Positions 32,840 to 44,763 are shown, counted from the first letter of the stretch. The stretch is 64,000 nucleotides of DNA from Lucinisca nassula (GCA_963580285.1 OY757019.1:62764587-62828586), one strand, 5' to 3'. Program-made: numbers and translations. The notes: generated from the letters alone by a model not told the origin.

Positions 32840-35800
32840 ATGAGTATCACAAATACATTTAAAATATCAATATCACCCCTTAGGTTACACTCTGCTTCTT
32901 CTGTACGGATTCCCCATTCTATTAAGAACTTTAATTCTATGCTGCCTTCGGTATTCGTTAGACCCTTAACTTCTTCTTCTCTTCTTCTGTAACTTCAGTT
33001 AATCTCAATGGAGCAGGTAATACCAATGTTTTTGGGAGTAGTCTTCGTATAAGACTATCTCCTCTCAAATCGCCCATCCTTCGAAAATATACTAATCCGT
33101 GGAAAAGAAGTGGAATGTATCCTAGTATTTCTAAGTGCAATGCCAAGAGGTGCAGATGTTGTTCGCATTTAGGCACTGCGTCTACCGTTACTTCATCTGT
33201 AAACGGTAGACGCTTCTCTGTAGTTAACATGTCTGATTTGACATGACAGTCTACAGATTTAATTTATCTAATTACTTGACGTGCTGCAAACTGTAATATG
33301 CAGTACGTCGGTCAAACTATCCGCATGCTTAAAACTAGATTGAACGAGCATTATCGTAGAATGAGTAAGCCTAAGAAAACTGACACTTTCTTGTACCGTC
33401 ACTTTCGACGTACAGGTCATTCTGTAAATAATATTGTTATACAACCAGGGGAAAAACTTTATTACGATGCAAATTCTACATCTAGATTCAAAATATTCAA
33501 AAGACATGAAGCTGAACTGAAATGGATTAAATTTTTACAGACCCCTTTTCCACTGGGAATTAATGACAACATTTATCATGAGGGTAATATTTCCAGAATG
33601 CCGGACTTTGATATTTTCTCACTCCTGGAATGTCGAAAACGCAGAACTAGATCTCACGGCACCAGGAAAAATGGTAACTTTAAACGTAAATCAAGTGCGT
33701 TTAAACCAAACAATACTAGACTGAAGTGACTGTCTATTATATTATTAAATCATGGACGCCACTCTATGCTTTCATTTTTAAGTTCATTACCCGTTTCTGT
33801 TTTACGTCTTCTGGACACCGAGGCGAATAAATTCTACGATAGTTCTCATCAGTTATATGATGCGGCTCTCTTAACTAGAGGCTATACTCAGCATACTCTC
33901 CGTCCTTACATGGATTCTGAAATTAATCATAAACGCCATTTCTTCAAAATATCCTTCATTAATAAGGGTATGGATTTTATAGATTTGCCCAGTATCTTCC
34001 GTGAGAGATCGGTGTTTTCTTCCATTCCCTCTTATTTTCAAAATACTGAAACACCTATAATTTGCTATAAATATAACAAACCTGTTAGATCTATCATTTT
34101 TAATTTCAATAAACTTGTTTCAGATCTTGATATTGATACTAATACTCCTGATTCATGCGATAGTAAAAACTCAGTGTATTGCTATCCTGCTGCTGGTCAT
34201 GTAATTACTGGCAATTTGAAAATTATTCCTGATTCTAGGATAAGGAATATAATTTCTAAAGGACCGAAATATCGGTTTCCTTCTAAAATTGATTTCAGTA
34301 AATGTAGAGATGAAATCGCTGCTTCCTTGAATGAATTCGGTAATCGATGGTGTAAGCGAGAGTATGTCGAGCATAAAGCCCTTAAGGACTGGAGACTTAG
34401 CATTTTAAAACTAGTGAATAAACGCATTTCTTTCTATTCTCAAAATACTAACTTATTACCTCCTAAGCCCAAGACGTCTTTACGTCATCTTAAACTAGGT
34501 ACTCAAGAATTTCATAAGAAGTTTGTCTTGGCCCCTGCAGACAAGGCCGCTAACAACGTCGTCGTTGTGTGACGGCTCCACTATGTTAACACGCTTAAGC
34601 AGGAGCTTGGTGGTACTAATGCCTATGAACTTCAGCCTTTAGCTGAAGAGAAAGCTATGGTAGATAAACGTGTTTGTCTTTCAGCCACCAAGTTTGCTGT
34701 GTGTGTTAACGAAGGCCAAGACAAGCTTCCTATGCTATACTGGTTACCAAAACTTCATAAAAGACCTTACAAAGCACGGTTTATTGCAAATTATAGCTCT
34801 TGCACTACCACTGAACTTTCTAAATCATTAACTTCCTGTCTTACTGCTATTAAAACGCATGTAATTAAATATTGTGATAAAGTCTTTAAAAGATCAGGAA
34901 GAAATCTGTTTTGGTCTATAAAAAATTCGAATGAGGTTTTAAATAAATTGAAATCCAGACATTTTCGTGCTTCTAGTCTGTCTACTTACGATTTTTCCAC
35001 TCTTTACATACACTTCCTCATAATCTTATAAAAGAAAAGCTTAATGATTTAATTGAATGGGCTTTTCACAGAGAAGATTCTCTCTATCTTGCATGTAATG
35101 TCAGAAATGCATTTTTCACTTCTAAAGAGCATAAGAATTATACACTTTGGTCATGTCAGAAAGTGTGTGATGCCCTCACCTTTCTACTTGACAATATTTA
35201 TATTAGATTCGGTACTAAGTTATTCAGACAAATTGTGGGTATTCCGATGGGTACTAATTGCGCACCTCTTGTGGCTGATCTGTTCTTGTATTGTTATGAA
35301 AGAGACCTCATTTTGTCGCTTTCCATTGATAACCAATCTGAAATTATTGAAGCTTTTAGCTCCACTTCTAGATATTTAGATGATTTATTAAACATTGATA
35401 ATACCTATTTTGATTGCTTGATCAGTCAGATTTACCCCCCAGAACTCCAGTTAAATAAAGCAAATTCTTCTGATACCGAGGCCCCGTTTTTGGATTTACA
35501 TCTATCTATTGTAGATGGATTTGTTTCGTGCAAAATTTATGATAAACGCGATGACTTTGATTTTGAGATTGTAAATTTTCCTTTTTTGGATGGTGATGTT
35601 CCTCGTGCGCCATCCTATGGCGTTTATATTTCGCAATTAATTCGATTTGCTAGAGTGTGTAGTCATGTAACTGACTTCAACACTCGTAATAAATTATTAA
35701 CGGCTAAACTCCTTAATCAGGGTTATCGGTACCATAAACTACGCAAAGCCTTTTCAAAATTTTATAGACGCCATTCTGATTTAATTTCAAAATTCAATAT

Positions 35801-36073
35801 TGGACTTAAATCTCTTCTGCAACAAGGTCTATCGGAACCCGAATTTTATGGTGACTTAGTATATAAATTCAGAAAAATATTTAACCGCAATGATTTCAGC
35901 ACCCAATTTCGTAAAATCATTCTTCGATATATAAAAAGATTGGGTACAACATGGATGTTATACGACAGACTGCATGCATGGTAGTTAACCCAATCACGGT
36001 TGGCAACTTTGTTTCCCTCTTTAATTGCACGCCGGTGGGTCAGGCCTCAGATTCTATGACGGCTCTATCGTAA
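32840..36073 (+). CDS. Naiad GIY-YIG endonuclease - reverse transcriptase with four in-frame UGA codons
   Basis: Retrotransposition protein: nicks target DNA (GIY-YIG) and copies RNA (RT). Start ATG 32840 (MSITNTF) is supported by the copy at 24153; an eight-base TTC-rich insertion at ~32970 shifts the frame here. From 32989 to 35031 one frame is open except for UGA at 33244, 33277, 33727 and 34570; no UAA or UAG occurs in ~680 codons. Parts: Cys cluster KCNAKRCRCC (33133-33162), endonuclease IYLI...QYVGQT with TRLNEH (33262-33350), a linker with PAAGHVITGNLKII, RT core DKAANNVVVV, YWLPKLHKRPYKARF, motif A YDFSTLY, motif B GIPMGTNCAPL and motif C YLDD (35373-35384). The first, second and fourth UGA fall where related proteins have Cys. 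Damage: one base lost near 35008 and two gained near 35930 relative to the other copies; the original stop is TAA 36071-36073. Confidence 0.87.
33244..33246 (+). other. In-frame UGA 1 (candidate selenocysteine)
   Basis: Context ...MSDLT-UGA-QSTDLIYLIT. Related endonucleases carry Cys here, just before the GIY strand. TGA is one base from TGT/TGC. Confidence 0.6.
33277..33279 (+). other. In-frame UGA 2 (candidate selenocysteine)
   Basis: Context IYLIT-UGA-RAANCNMQYVG. In GIY-YIG domains of Penelope-like elements this is a Cys of the 'YLI.C..C...YVG' zinc-binding pattern. Confidence 0.65.
33727..33729 (+). other. In-frame UGA 3, between endonuclease and RT
   Basis: Context NTRLK-UGA-LSIILLN. 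The linker is variable and I cannot say what residue relatives have, so this one could equally be a mutation. Confidence 0.45.
34570..34572 (+). other. In-frame UGA 4 (candidate selenocysteine) in the RT
   Basis: Context ADKAANNVVVV-UGA-RLHYVNTL. As I recall the family, relatives read VVVVC at this place; the frame continues without a gap into the RT palm. Confidence 0.6.
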
Positions 36074-36645
36074 AGGCTTATTGAGAATTAGAGAGATCTA
36101 ATTCCCGGTAATGGTGGTTGGTGCCTGATGCGTTGTCTCTGGTCGGGCCCATCGGAGTCTAACTGTTGGTTTTCTTCTGCTCCAGTATTTCAGTGGTTTC
36201 TTGCTGTCGAGTCTCCTCTGTGGTTCTTTGATTTTTGTGTTCACGGAGATGTTGCACTGATGAGTTAGGAGGCCTTCATGCGGACTCAACAAATTATTTG
36301 TCTAAATCGCGACGGAAGGGCGAGGATTGTGGCCACGTCAAATCGATTTAAGCCCCCCCCCCCTACCCCCAGTGGAAATCATTCTACTGACCGTTCCAAG
36401 GCGGTTCTTCTGTGGCGGTTTATTTATGGTGTTGTTTGTTACTTACTGTGTGTATCACTTGTGTCTTTTTATTTTGGGCGGCCATATGGCCATTTTGTGG
36501 GAAAGTAACTGTCCTTATGGCCTTCCTTTGTTCAGGTTTCCATTATGGTCTGGTCGCTTAATGTTTGCGTTTCTTTCCCTTTGGTGTCTTTGATGGGTGG
36601 AGTAACTTAAGTGTATCGATTCCTGATCTTTGTTTTACTTCTACT
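36074..36645 (+). promoter_or_regulatory. Naiad 3' UTR with conserved structured blocks
   Basis: Highly similar in all copies (14225-14600, 23428-23792, 31903-32476, 46150-46742). Notable parts: GTTGCACTGATGAG at 36250-36263, conserved also in the old antisense relic at 11490; an interrupted ACAAATTATTTGT palindrome at 36290-36302; and a perfect hairpin CAGTGGAA/TTCCACTG in the copies at 14321-14339 and 32200-32219. A selenocysteine insertion element would be expected here if the UGA codons are recoded; I could not fold a convincing one by eye. Confidence 0.6.
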
Positions 36646-37072
36646 TGGCCGGTTTTAAAACTCATCCAAGATTTCATCCCCATCTACCTTACATATAAGT
36701 TTCAGAAAGATCGGATCAAAACTGTAGGGGCTACGGTGATGACAAGGTCCGAAATCGGCATTTTCAGCAATCAAAGGGATGTAACTCTATGATAAATAGG
36801 CTAACTTCGCAATTTTTCGAACTCATCATAGTTTTTTATCCCCAGCCATCTTATATATAAGTTTCAGAGAGATCTGATCAAAACTGAAGGGGCCACGGTG
36901 AAGACAAGGTCAAAAATCGGCATTTTCAGCAATCGAAGGGACAAAACTGTATGATAAATGGGCTGACTTGGCCGGTTTTCGAACTCATCCGAGCTTTTAT
37001 CCGCAGCCACTTTACATATGAGTTTCAGAAAGATCCGATCAAAACTGAAGGGGCTACGGTGATGACAAGGTA
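36646..37072. repeat. ~160-bp tandem repeat family
   Basis: Landmarks ACTTGGCCGGTTTT, TTACATATAAGTTTCAG, GATCAAAACTGAAGGGGC, GGCATTTTCAGCAATC. About 2.7 units. Interrupted at 37073; the array resumes at 46901 with the complementary part of the unit, so 37073-46900 is one composite insertion. Confidence 0.8.
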
Positions 37073-40000
37073 AACAAGAGGCCCATGGGCCACAATGCTC
37101 ACCAGAGCTCAGGGTGCAACTGCCCACTGGCAGCAATGTATTTTAATTAACCATGGAAGCCCTGTGCCCAAGGATGCTACAGATAAAATTTGGACCCAAT
37201 CAGCCCAGTGGCTTCAGATTCTGATATCGCTTGAATGTTTTGTTGCAGGGCAACAGATGACAATTGACAATTTCCCATCTGTGGCAACAGATAGACCAAA
37301 AAGAACGGTATTAAAGGAGTGTGACAAAATATCTTGAAAGGCATTAATGCCATTTTTCAATTTTCCCCATTTTTAGGCAATGGAAACTCTTAACTTGCCA
37401 TAGTAAACAAACCAAAGAGCCAAATTTCATAAACCAGAGCTCAGGTGAACACTGCCCAATGGCAGTCATGTATTATAACATGCTATGATTTTAATATACA
37501 AATAATAAAGTCTCCCAAACAAACCCCATACCCAAATGAGCACCCATTTGGACTGTATCTGAAATATTAGGTGTTTTATGAAGAGAGGGTGGGGCATGGA
37601 CCCAATGGAGCCCTGGTTGGTGTCACTAAATACCTCTTATCAAAAGGAACAGAAGACATATATGGTTTAGCAGTAAGGATATGGATGGTTCCTGAGATGT
37701 AAGGCCTTTTAAGCAATGAATGGATTCGGGCATGGCAGATCCCAGAAAAGCCCAAGATTTTTGTCACTGAATATGTCTTATTATAAGGACCAAGAGTAGG
37801 TTAAACGGTGGGGATCTGAATGGTTTCTGAGATACGAGACCCTTTTATGAAGTGGCAGGGAGAGAAATGGCCCCTGCGGACCCCTCAAGACGGGGGTGAC
37901 TGAATGGGTGTAATAACAATGAACAAGAATGTATGTGATTATAGGACGGGGATCTGAATGGTTCTTGAGATATATGGCCTATTATGAAGTGGAGTCTAAT
38001 CACAAGGAACAAGAATATATATGGTTAAGGGGTGGGGATCTGAACGGTTTCTGAGATATATGGATTTTAATGAAGTAAAGGGGTGGGGCATGGCCCGTGG
38101 CATCACGGGGGACCCGCATGCTGGTGCCACTGATTGCGTCTTATCATAAGGAACAAGAATATATATGGTTTAGGGGTGGGGCTCTGAACAGTTTCCCAGA
38201 TATATGGTCTTTTGTGAAGTCGAGGGGTGGAGCATGGCCCGGGCACGCCCTGGGTGACAACTAGGTTGGTGTCACTGAATGTGTCTTGTGATAAGGAACA
38301 AGAATACATATGGTTTGGGGGTGGGGATCTGTAAGGCTTCTGGAATATATGGCCTTTTATGAAGTGGAGGGGTTCGGCATGGCGCCGGCACATCCCGGGG
38401 GACCACCAAGTTGGTGTCACTGAATGCAACTTATCATAAGGAATGAGAATATATATGGTTTAGGGGTGGGGATCTCAATGGTTTCTGAGATAAATGGCAT
38501 TTAATGAAGTGGAGGGGGGGGGCATGTCCCTGGCACATCCTGGGGGACCCGCAGGTTGGTGTCACTTAATGCGTCTTATCGTAAGGAACAATAATATATA
38601 TGGTTTATGCGTGGGGATCTGACTGGTTTCTGAGGTAAATGGCCTTTTATGAAGTGGAGGGGGTCGGGGCATGTCCTCGGCACATCCCGGGGGACCCCCC
38701 GGTTGGTGTCACTTAATGCATCTTATCATAAGGAACAAGAATATATATGGTATAGGGGTGGGGATCTGTAAGGTTTCTGAGATATAAGGCATGTTATGAA
38801 GTGGAGGGGGCGGGAATGACACAACCTAGGGGACCCCCAGGTTGACATAAAAGCATATGGCTACGAGAAGTTTACTCAAGGAACATTTCTATGTAAGTTT
38901 TGTCAAAATATCTGCAATGACTTGGCAGTAAATGACATTTTTCGGTTTTCCACATTATAAGTCAATGGAAACACTGTTGCCATAGCAACAAAACTAAAAG
39001 GCCAAATTCCATAAAAAATACAAAACCTGTAAAGGCAAATATGGTGAATTTTTTTCATAAAGTCTCTGCTTCCTAGAGCATAATGGTTTTTGAGGAGATG
39101 ATTTTTTTTATTAAGTTTTTTTTCATTATTTTTTTCTTAAGTTTTCGTTTCCATAGCAACCAATGAAAATGATTAGTAGGCCTAAAATCATATGGCAGAA
39201 AGAAGATTGCCTCTGAAACATTTCTATGAAACTTTTGTCAAAATATCTGCAATGACTTGGTAGTAAATGCCATTTTTCAATTCTCCCCATTTTAAGTCTA
39301 TGGAAACTCTAAGTTGCCATAGCAACCAAACTAAAGAACTGATTTTCATTAACAAGAGGCCCATGGGCCACTATGCTCACCACAGCTCAGGTGCGCACTG
39401 CCCAATGGCAGTCATGTATTTTAACATGATAGCATTTTAATCTACTAATTATAAAGTCTCCCAAATGAACACCCTATCCAAATGAGCACCTATGTGGACT
39501 CAGAATCTGAAACATTAGATATTTTTTAAGTAGAGGGGGTAGGGCATGGACCCAATGGCACCCTGGTTGGTACCACTAAATGTGTCTTATCATAAGGAAC
39601 AAGAATATGGTGTAGCAGTGGGGATCTGTATGCCGGAGATATAAGGCCTCTTAAGCAGTGGAGGGGTTTGGGCATGCCCTGTTGATCCCAGGAAAACCCA
39701 AAATTGTTGTCCCTGAAATGTGTCTTATCATAAGAATATATATGGTTTATGGGTGGGAATCTGAACAGTTTCTGATATATGAGGCCCTTGGATGAAGTGG
39801 AGAGGAGAGGAATGGCCCATGCGGACCCCAAGTCGGTGTGCTATTGATAAGGAACAAGAACATATATGATAATGGGGTGGGGATCTGTGGTTTCTGTAAT
39901 ATAGCCTGTTAAAGTGGAGGGGCGGGGCACATTGCCCCAGCACGAAGTGACACCCAGGTTGGTGTGACTGAACGAGTCTTATCATAAGGAACAAGAATAT

Positions 40001-41384
40001 ATGTAGTTTAGGGGTTGGTATCTGACTGATTTATGAGATATATGGCTTTTAATGAAGTAAAGCAGTGGGGCATGGCCCAGGCACCCTGGAGGACTCCTAA
40101 GTTTTTGTTATTTGAATGTGTCTTATCATGAGGAAGATGAATATATAGGCTCTGAACAGTTTCTGAGATATATGGCCTTTCGTGAAGTGGTGGCCGGGGA
40201 AGACGCAAGGCCCTGGCTTGACCCGGGAGACCTCCAGGTTGGTGTCAATGAATGTGTGTTATCATAAGGAACAACAATATATGGTTTATGGGGTGGGAAT
40301 CTGTAAGATTGCTGAGACATTGGGTTTTTTATAAAATGAAGGGGTGGGGCACGGCCCCTGCACAACGGGGGGGGGGGGGGGGGGCAGGTTAGTGTCATTG
40401 AATGTGTCTTGTCATAAGAAACTAGAATATTTAAGGTTAAGGGGCAGGGATCTGAATGGTTTCTCGGATATATGGCCTTTTGTGAAGTGGAGTTTTGGGG
40501 CAAGGCCCAGGAGCACCCAGGAAGACCCCCGAAATTGGTGTCAATGAATGTGTCTCTTCGTAAGGAACAAGAATATATATGGTTTATGGGTGGTGATCTC
40601 TAAGGTTTCCAAGATATTGGGCCTTTTATGAAATAGAGGGGGTGGCGCATGACCCCGGCGCATCCGGCGGATCACCAGGTTTGTGTCACTAAAGGCGTCT
40701 TATCATAAGGAACAAGAATATGCATGGTTCAGGGATGGGGATCTAAATGATTTCTGAGATTTATGGCCTATTGTGTAAGGCAGTGGTGGGGCAAGGCCCC
40801 GGCGCACCCAGGAAGACCCCCAAAATGGTGGCAATAAATGTGTCTTTTTATGTGTCTTCTTATAAGGAACAAGAATATATATGGTATAGGGGTGGGGATC
40901 TGAAAGGTTTCCACGATATTGGGCATTTTATGGAATGGAGGGGGTGGGGCATGACCCCGGCACATCCCGGGGGGGGGGGGGCCGGGGTTGATGTCACTGA
41001 ATGCGTCTTATCATAAGGAACAAGGAAATATATGGTTTTGGGGTGAGGATCAGAATGGTTTCATAGTTATATGGACTTTTATGCAGTGGAGTGGGAGGGG
41101 CATGGCCGCAGTACAACATAGGGGACCCCCATGTTGGCATAAAAGCATATGGTTGAGAGAAGTTTACTCAAGGAACATATCTATAAAAGTGTTGTCAAAA
41201 TATCTGCAATGACTTGGCAGCAAATGCCATTTTTCCATTTTCCCAATCATAAGTCTATAGAAAATCTAAGTTGCCATAGCAACCAAACTAAAGAGCCAAA
41301 TTTCATAAAAAAAAAAAAACAACACAAAACCTATAAAGGCAAATATGGTGAATATTTCCATAAACTCTCAGCCACATGTGAAAT

Positions 41385-41945
41385 ATGAAAGCCCTATCAC
41401 TTACCAATGGAAAGTTATGGCCAATATTAAAGTTTTAAAAATGTAGGTCAAACGTCAAGGTGAAGAGGTCAAAAATTATGGTAGCGTGATACACATGTGA
41501 AATATGAAAGCCCTATCACTTACCAATAGAAAGTTATGGACTATGTTAAGGTTTTTAAAAAGTTGGTCAAACGGCAAGGTCAAGAGGTCAAAAATTATGG
41601 TACCACTAGAAAGGTCTTGTGACAAGGAATGCACATGTGAAATATGAAAGCCCTAACACTTATCAATCGGAAGTTATGGCCAATGTTATAGTCTAAAAAA
41701 AAAATGAAAAAGTAGGTCAAAGGTCCAAGTCAAGGTCACGAGATCAAAAATTATGGTACCACTAGAAAGGTCTTGTGATAAGGTATACATATGTGAAATA
41801 TGAAAGCTCTATCTATTACCATTCAAAAGTTAGGCCCAATGTTAAGGTTTTTGTAGACATACAAACAGACAAATGTATAGACAGACCCAAAACTATAAGC
41901 CCCCCCCCCCCCCCCCCCCGAATCTCGATTCCGGGGGCATAAAAA
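41385..41945. repeat. Short tandem array ending in a C-run hairpin
   Basis: Four units of ~115-150 bp with landmarks CACATGTGAAATATGAAAGC, CTTACCAAT and AAAGTTATGG, then a run of C, then CCCCCGAATCTCGATTCCGG hairpin and GGGGGCATAAAAA. Same end type as 50444 and 22028: a separate small Helitron-like insertion inside the composite. Its left end is not resolved. Confidence 0.65.
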
Positions 41946-42681
41946 TGAGCAGTGGGCCTAAAATCATATGACAGATAGTAGATTGCTTAAGGAACATTTC
42001 TATGAAGGTTTTGTCAAAATATCTGCAAAGGCTTGGAAGTTAATACCATTTTTTCAATTTTTCCCATTGTTAGTCTATGGAAACTCTAAGTTGCTATAGC
42101 AACCAAACTAATGAGGCGAATTTCACAAACAAGAGGCCAATGCCACAATCCTCACCAGAGCTCAGGTGCGCACTGCCCAATGGCAGTGATGTATTTTAAC
42201 ATGATAGCATTTTAATCTATCAATTATTAAGTTTCCCAAATGAACTCCCATATCAAAATGATCACCCATGTGGACTCGGTATCTGAAACATTAGGGCTTT
42301 TTTGAAGTAGAGGGGGTGGAGCATGGCGCCAATGGATCCCTTGCTGGTACCACTAAATGCGTCTTATCATAAGGAACAAGAATATAAATCAGTGGGGATC
42401 TGTATGCCGGAAATATAAGGCCTCTAAAGTGGTGGAGGGGTTGGGGCATGCCCTATTGAACCCAGGAAAGCCCAAGATTGTTGTCCCTAAATGCATCCTT
42501 TCGTAAGGACCAAGAATATATATGGTTTATTGGTGAGAATCTGAATGGTTTCTGGTATATGAGGCCCTTCTATGAAGCGGAGAGGAGAGGAATGGCCCCT
42601 GTGGACTCACAAGTTGGTGTGCTATTGATAAGGAACAAGAACATATTATGATTATGGGGTGGATATTTGGTTTCTGAAATA

Positions 42682-43027
42682 CAGTCGAACTTCAATGGCT
42701 CGAACACCTTTGGGACCTCGAAAATCTGTTCGAGACAGGGATAGTTCGAGCCACTGATGTTACTGTCAGGAAGCATAACGAGATACTTTTAGACATCTTT
42801 TCGGTGTTCTTAAATGAAAATGTATGCTGTGTGTACACATTAGAATCGCCTCATTGAGGCGATTCTTATGAGTACACACAGCATACATTTGCAAGATAAA
42901 AGACTAAAATCTCCTGAATGATCCCCCGCTATTTCTTATGTAGAGGATTTCGCTAGGGGCTCAAGAATGGGTTCGACACATCCATGGTACACGAGCCATC
43001 GGTGTTCGAGCCATCGAAGTTCTACTG
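42682..43027. mobile_element. MITE with TA target-site duplication
   Basis: Inverted ends: CAGTCGAACTTCAATGGCTC on the left and, read in reverse, CAGTAGAACTTCGATGGCTC on the right. TA flanks both ends (42680-42681, 43028-43029), and the surrounding repeat unit (TTTCTGA(A/G)ATATATGGCC) is otherwise uninterrupted. 346 bp, no coding. Ends and TA duplication point to a Tc1/mariner/pogo-type family. A foldback palindrome sits inside it. Confidence 0.85.
42818..42890. repeat. Foldback palindrome inside the MITE
   Basis: 35-base arms AAATGTATGCTGTGTGTAC...GAATCGCCTC and the reverse complement around ATT, with three mismatches. The apex AATCGCCTC/GAGGCGATT recurs at 23211-23230 and 18369-18388. Confidence 0.8.
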
Positions 43028-43283
43028 TATATGGCCTTTTATGAAGTGGAGGGGTGGGGCACATTGCCCCAGCACAAAGAGGCCCCAAGGTTGGTGCGAT
43101 TGAATTAGTCTTATCACAAGGAACAAGAATATATATAGTTTAGCGGTAGGGATCTGAATGATTTCGGAGATATATTGCTTTTAATGAAGTACAGCAGTGG
43201 GGCATGGCCCAGGCACCCCGGAGGACTCCCAAGCTGGTGTCATTTGAATGCGTCTTATCATAAGGAAGATAAATATATATGGT

Positions 43284-43563
43284 TTGATTGTTTGTTTGTT
43301 TGATTTGCGGTTCAACGTCCCCGTCAACACTGCAAAGGTCATTTTGGAGACGTTGCTTCCAATTTTGTGGGACTTTAACCCGACATTGAGATGAAATGAC
43401 ATCTCAAACCCTGTCGCCCAATGAAACCAATAGGGTTTATAAGCATGGACGATCCGCCTCACACCGCGGTTCCTGGACAGGCTTAGATCCTCTAAGTAGT
43501 TTACCAGTACTAGTGTGCGGGCCGGATACAGCTCTGCGTGGAAGCATCATGCAGCCCATATAT
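43284..43563 (-). mobile_element. SINE-like repeat (CAAA-tailed family) with target-site duplication
   Basis: Inserted in the ~137-bp array; ATATATATGGTTT lies on both sides (left ends ~43286, right from ~43560), the expected 13-bp duplication. Body as in 56391-56688. Confidence 0.75.
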
Positions 43564-44487
43564 ATATGGTTTATGGGTGGGGCTCTTAACGGTTTCTGAG
43601 ATATAGATGTATGGCCTTTTGTGAAGAGGAGGGGTGGGTCAAGGCCTTGGCTTGACCCGGGAGACCCCCAGGTTGGTGTCAATGAATGAGTCTTTTCATA
43701 AGGAGCAACAATATATATGATTTAGGGGTGTGGATCTGTAAGGTTTCCGAGATATTGGGCCTTTTAAGAAATGGAGGGGGTGGGGCATGACGCCGGCACA
43801 TCCAAGGGGACCCCAGGTTGATGTCACTGATTACGTCTTATCATAGGGAACAAGAATATATTATGGTTTAGGGGTGCGGATCTGAATAGTTTCTGAGATA
43901 TATGACCTTTTGTGAAGTGGAGGGCCGGGGCATGGCCCCGGCGCACCCCATGAGATCCTGATGTTGGTGTCAATGAATGCCTCTTGTCATAAGGAACAAG
44001 AATGTAAATGGTTAAGGGGTGGGGATCTGTAAGGCTTCCGATATATGGGGCCTTGTCTAAAATGGAGGGGGTGGGTCAGGGCCCCGGCGCATCTAGCGGA
44101 TCCCAGGTTGGTGTTACTGTATGCGTTTTATAAAAATGAACAAGAATATATAAGGTTTAGGGGTGGGGATCTGAATGGTTTCTGAGATATATGGCCTTTT
44201 GTGAAGTGGAGGGGTAGGCAAGGCCCCGGCGCACCCCAGATAGAATATTGCTTAAGGAACATTTCTATGAAAAGTTTGCCAAAATATCTGCTAATGCTGG
44301 GCAGTAATGCAATTTTTTAATTTCCCTATTATAAGTCTGTGACAACACTGACAAAGCAACCAAACTAAAGAAACGAAGTTCTTAAACCAGAGCTCAGGTT
44401 CCCTCTGCCCAAATGGCAGCCATATATTTCAACACGATATCATTTTAATCTACCAATTATAGTGTCCCAAATGAACCCCCATCATCT

Positions 44488-44763
44488 CGAAAACACGCCT
44501 ATATAATTTTGACCTCCTTGAACCCCACTTTTATTTTTTAGTAAAACTGGGGTTTGCAGGGGTAAACCATACTTTTCTTATTTCTGCTTAAAATAAAGAA
44601 TGTGGGTACTCGTTAGAACCGCCTCATCGAGGCGGTTCTAACGAGTACCCACAATCTATATTTTGAGCAGAAATAAGAAAAATATCATAATTTTTCATGT
44701 TAAAATTTTCATTTTTTTTTTCGGCGAAAAAGGTTGCAATGTATTTGTATAGGCGTGTTTTCG
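44488..44763. mobile_element. Foldback element with terminal inverted repeats
   Basis: Ends CGAAAACACGCCTATA (44488-44503) and its exact reverse complement (44748-44763). The centre is a perfect 24-bp stem (44602-44625 with 44629-44652) with a three-base loop, extended by imperfect arms containing TTTCTTATTTCTGCT. 276 bp, no coding, inserted in the ~137-bp array. Confidence 0.82.

Larger units (their letters stand above)
32477..36645 (+). mobile_element. Naiad-type Penelope-like retrotransposon, full length
   Basis: 5' end CAGGGCTGTTTTGTTTGTGC directly after the preceding partial copy; 3' end TTTTACTTCTAC, followed by ~160-bp satellite. Length ~4.2 kb. One ORF with GIY-YIG endonuclease upstream of the reverse transcriptase, the permuted order that defines the Naiad/Chlamys clade (canonical Penelope has the endonuclease at the C-terminus). 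5' UTR of ~360 bp contains a hairpin around CCTTCTTTTCGAAGG at ~32741. Five further copies or fragments lie in the window. Confidence 0.9.

Noticed and set aside
36056..36095. ATGACGGCTCTATCGTAAAGG fold as a SECIS element
   Set aside because: It has ATGA, an AAA apex and a downstream GA, but only about five base pairs (CTCTA/TAGAG), and it overlaps the ORF's own stop codon.
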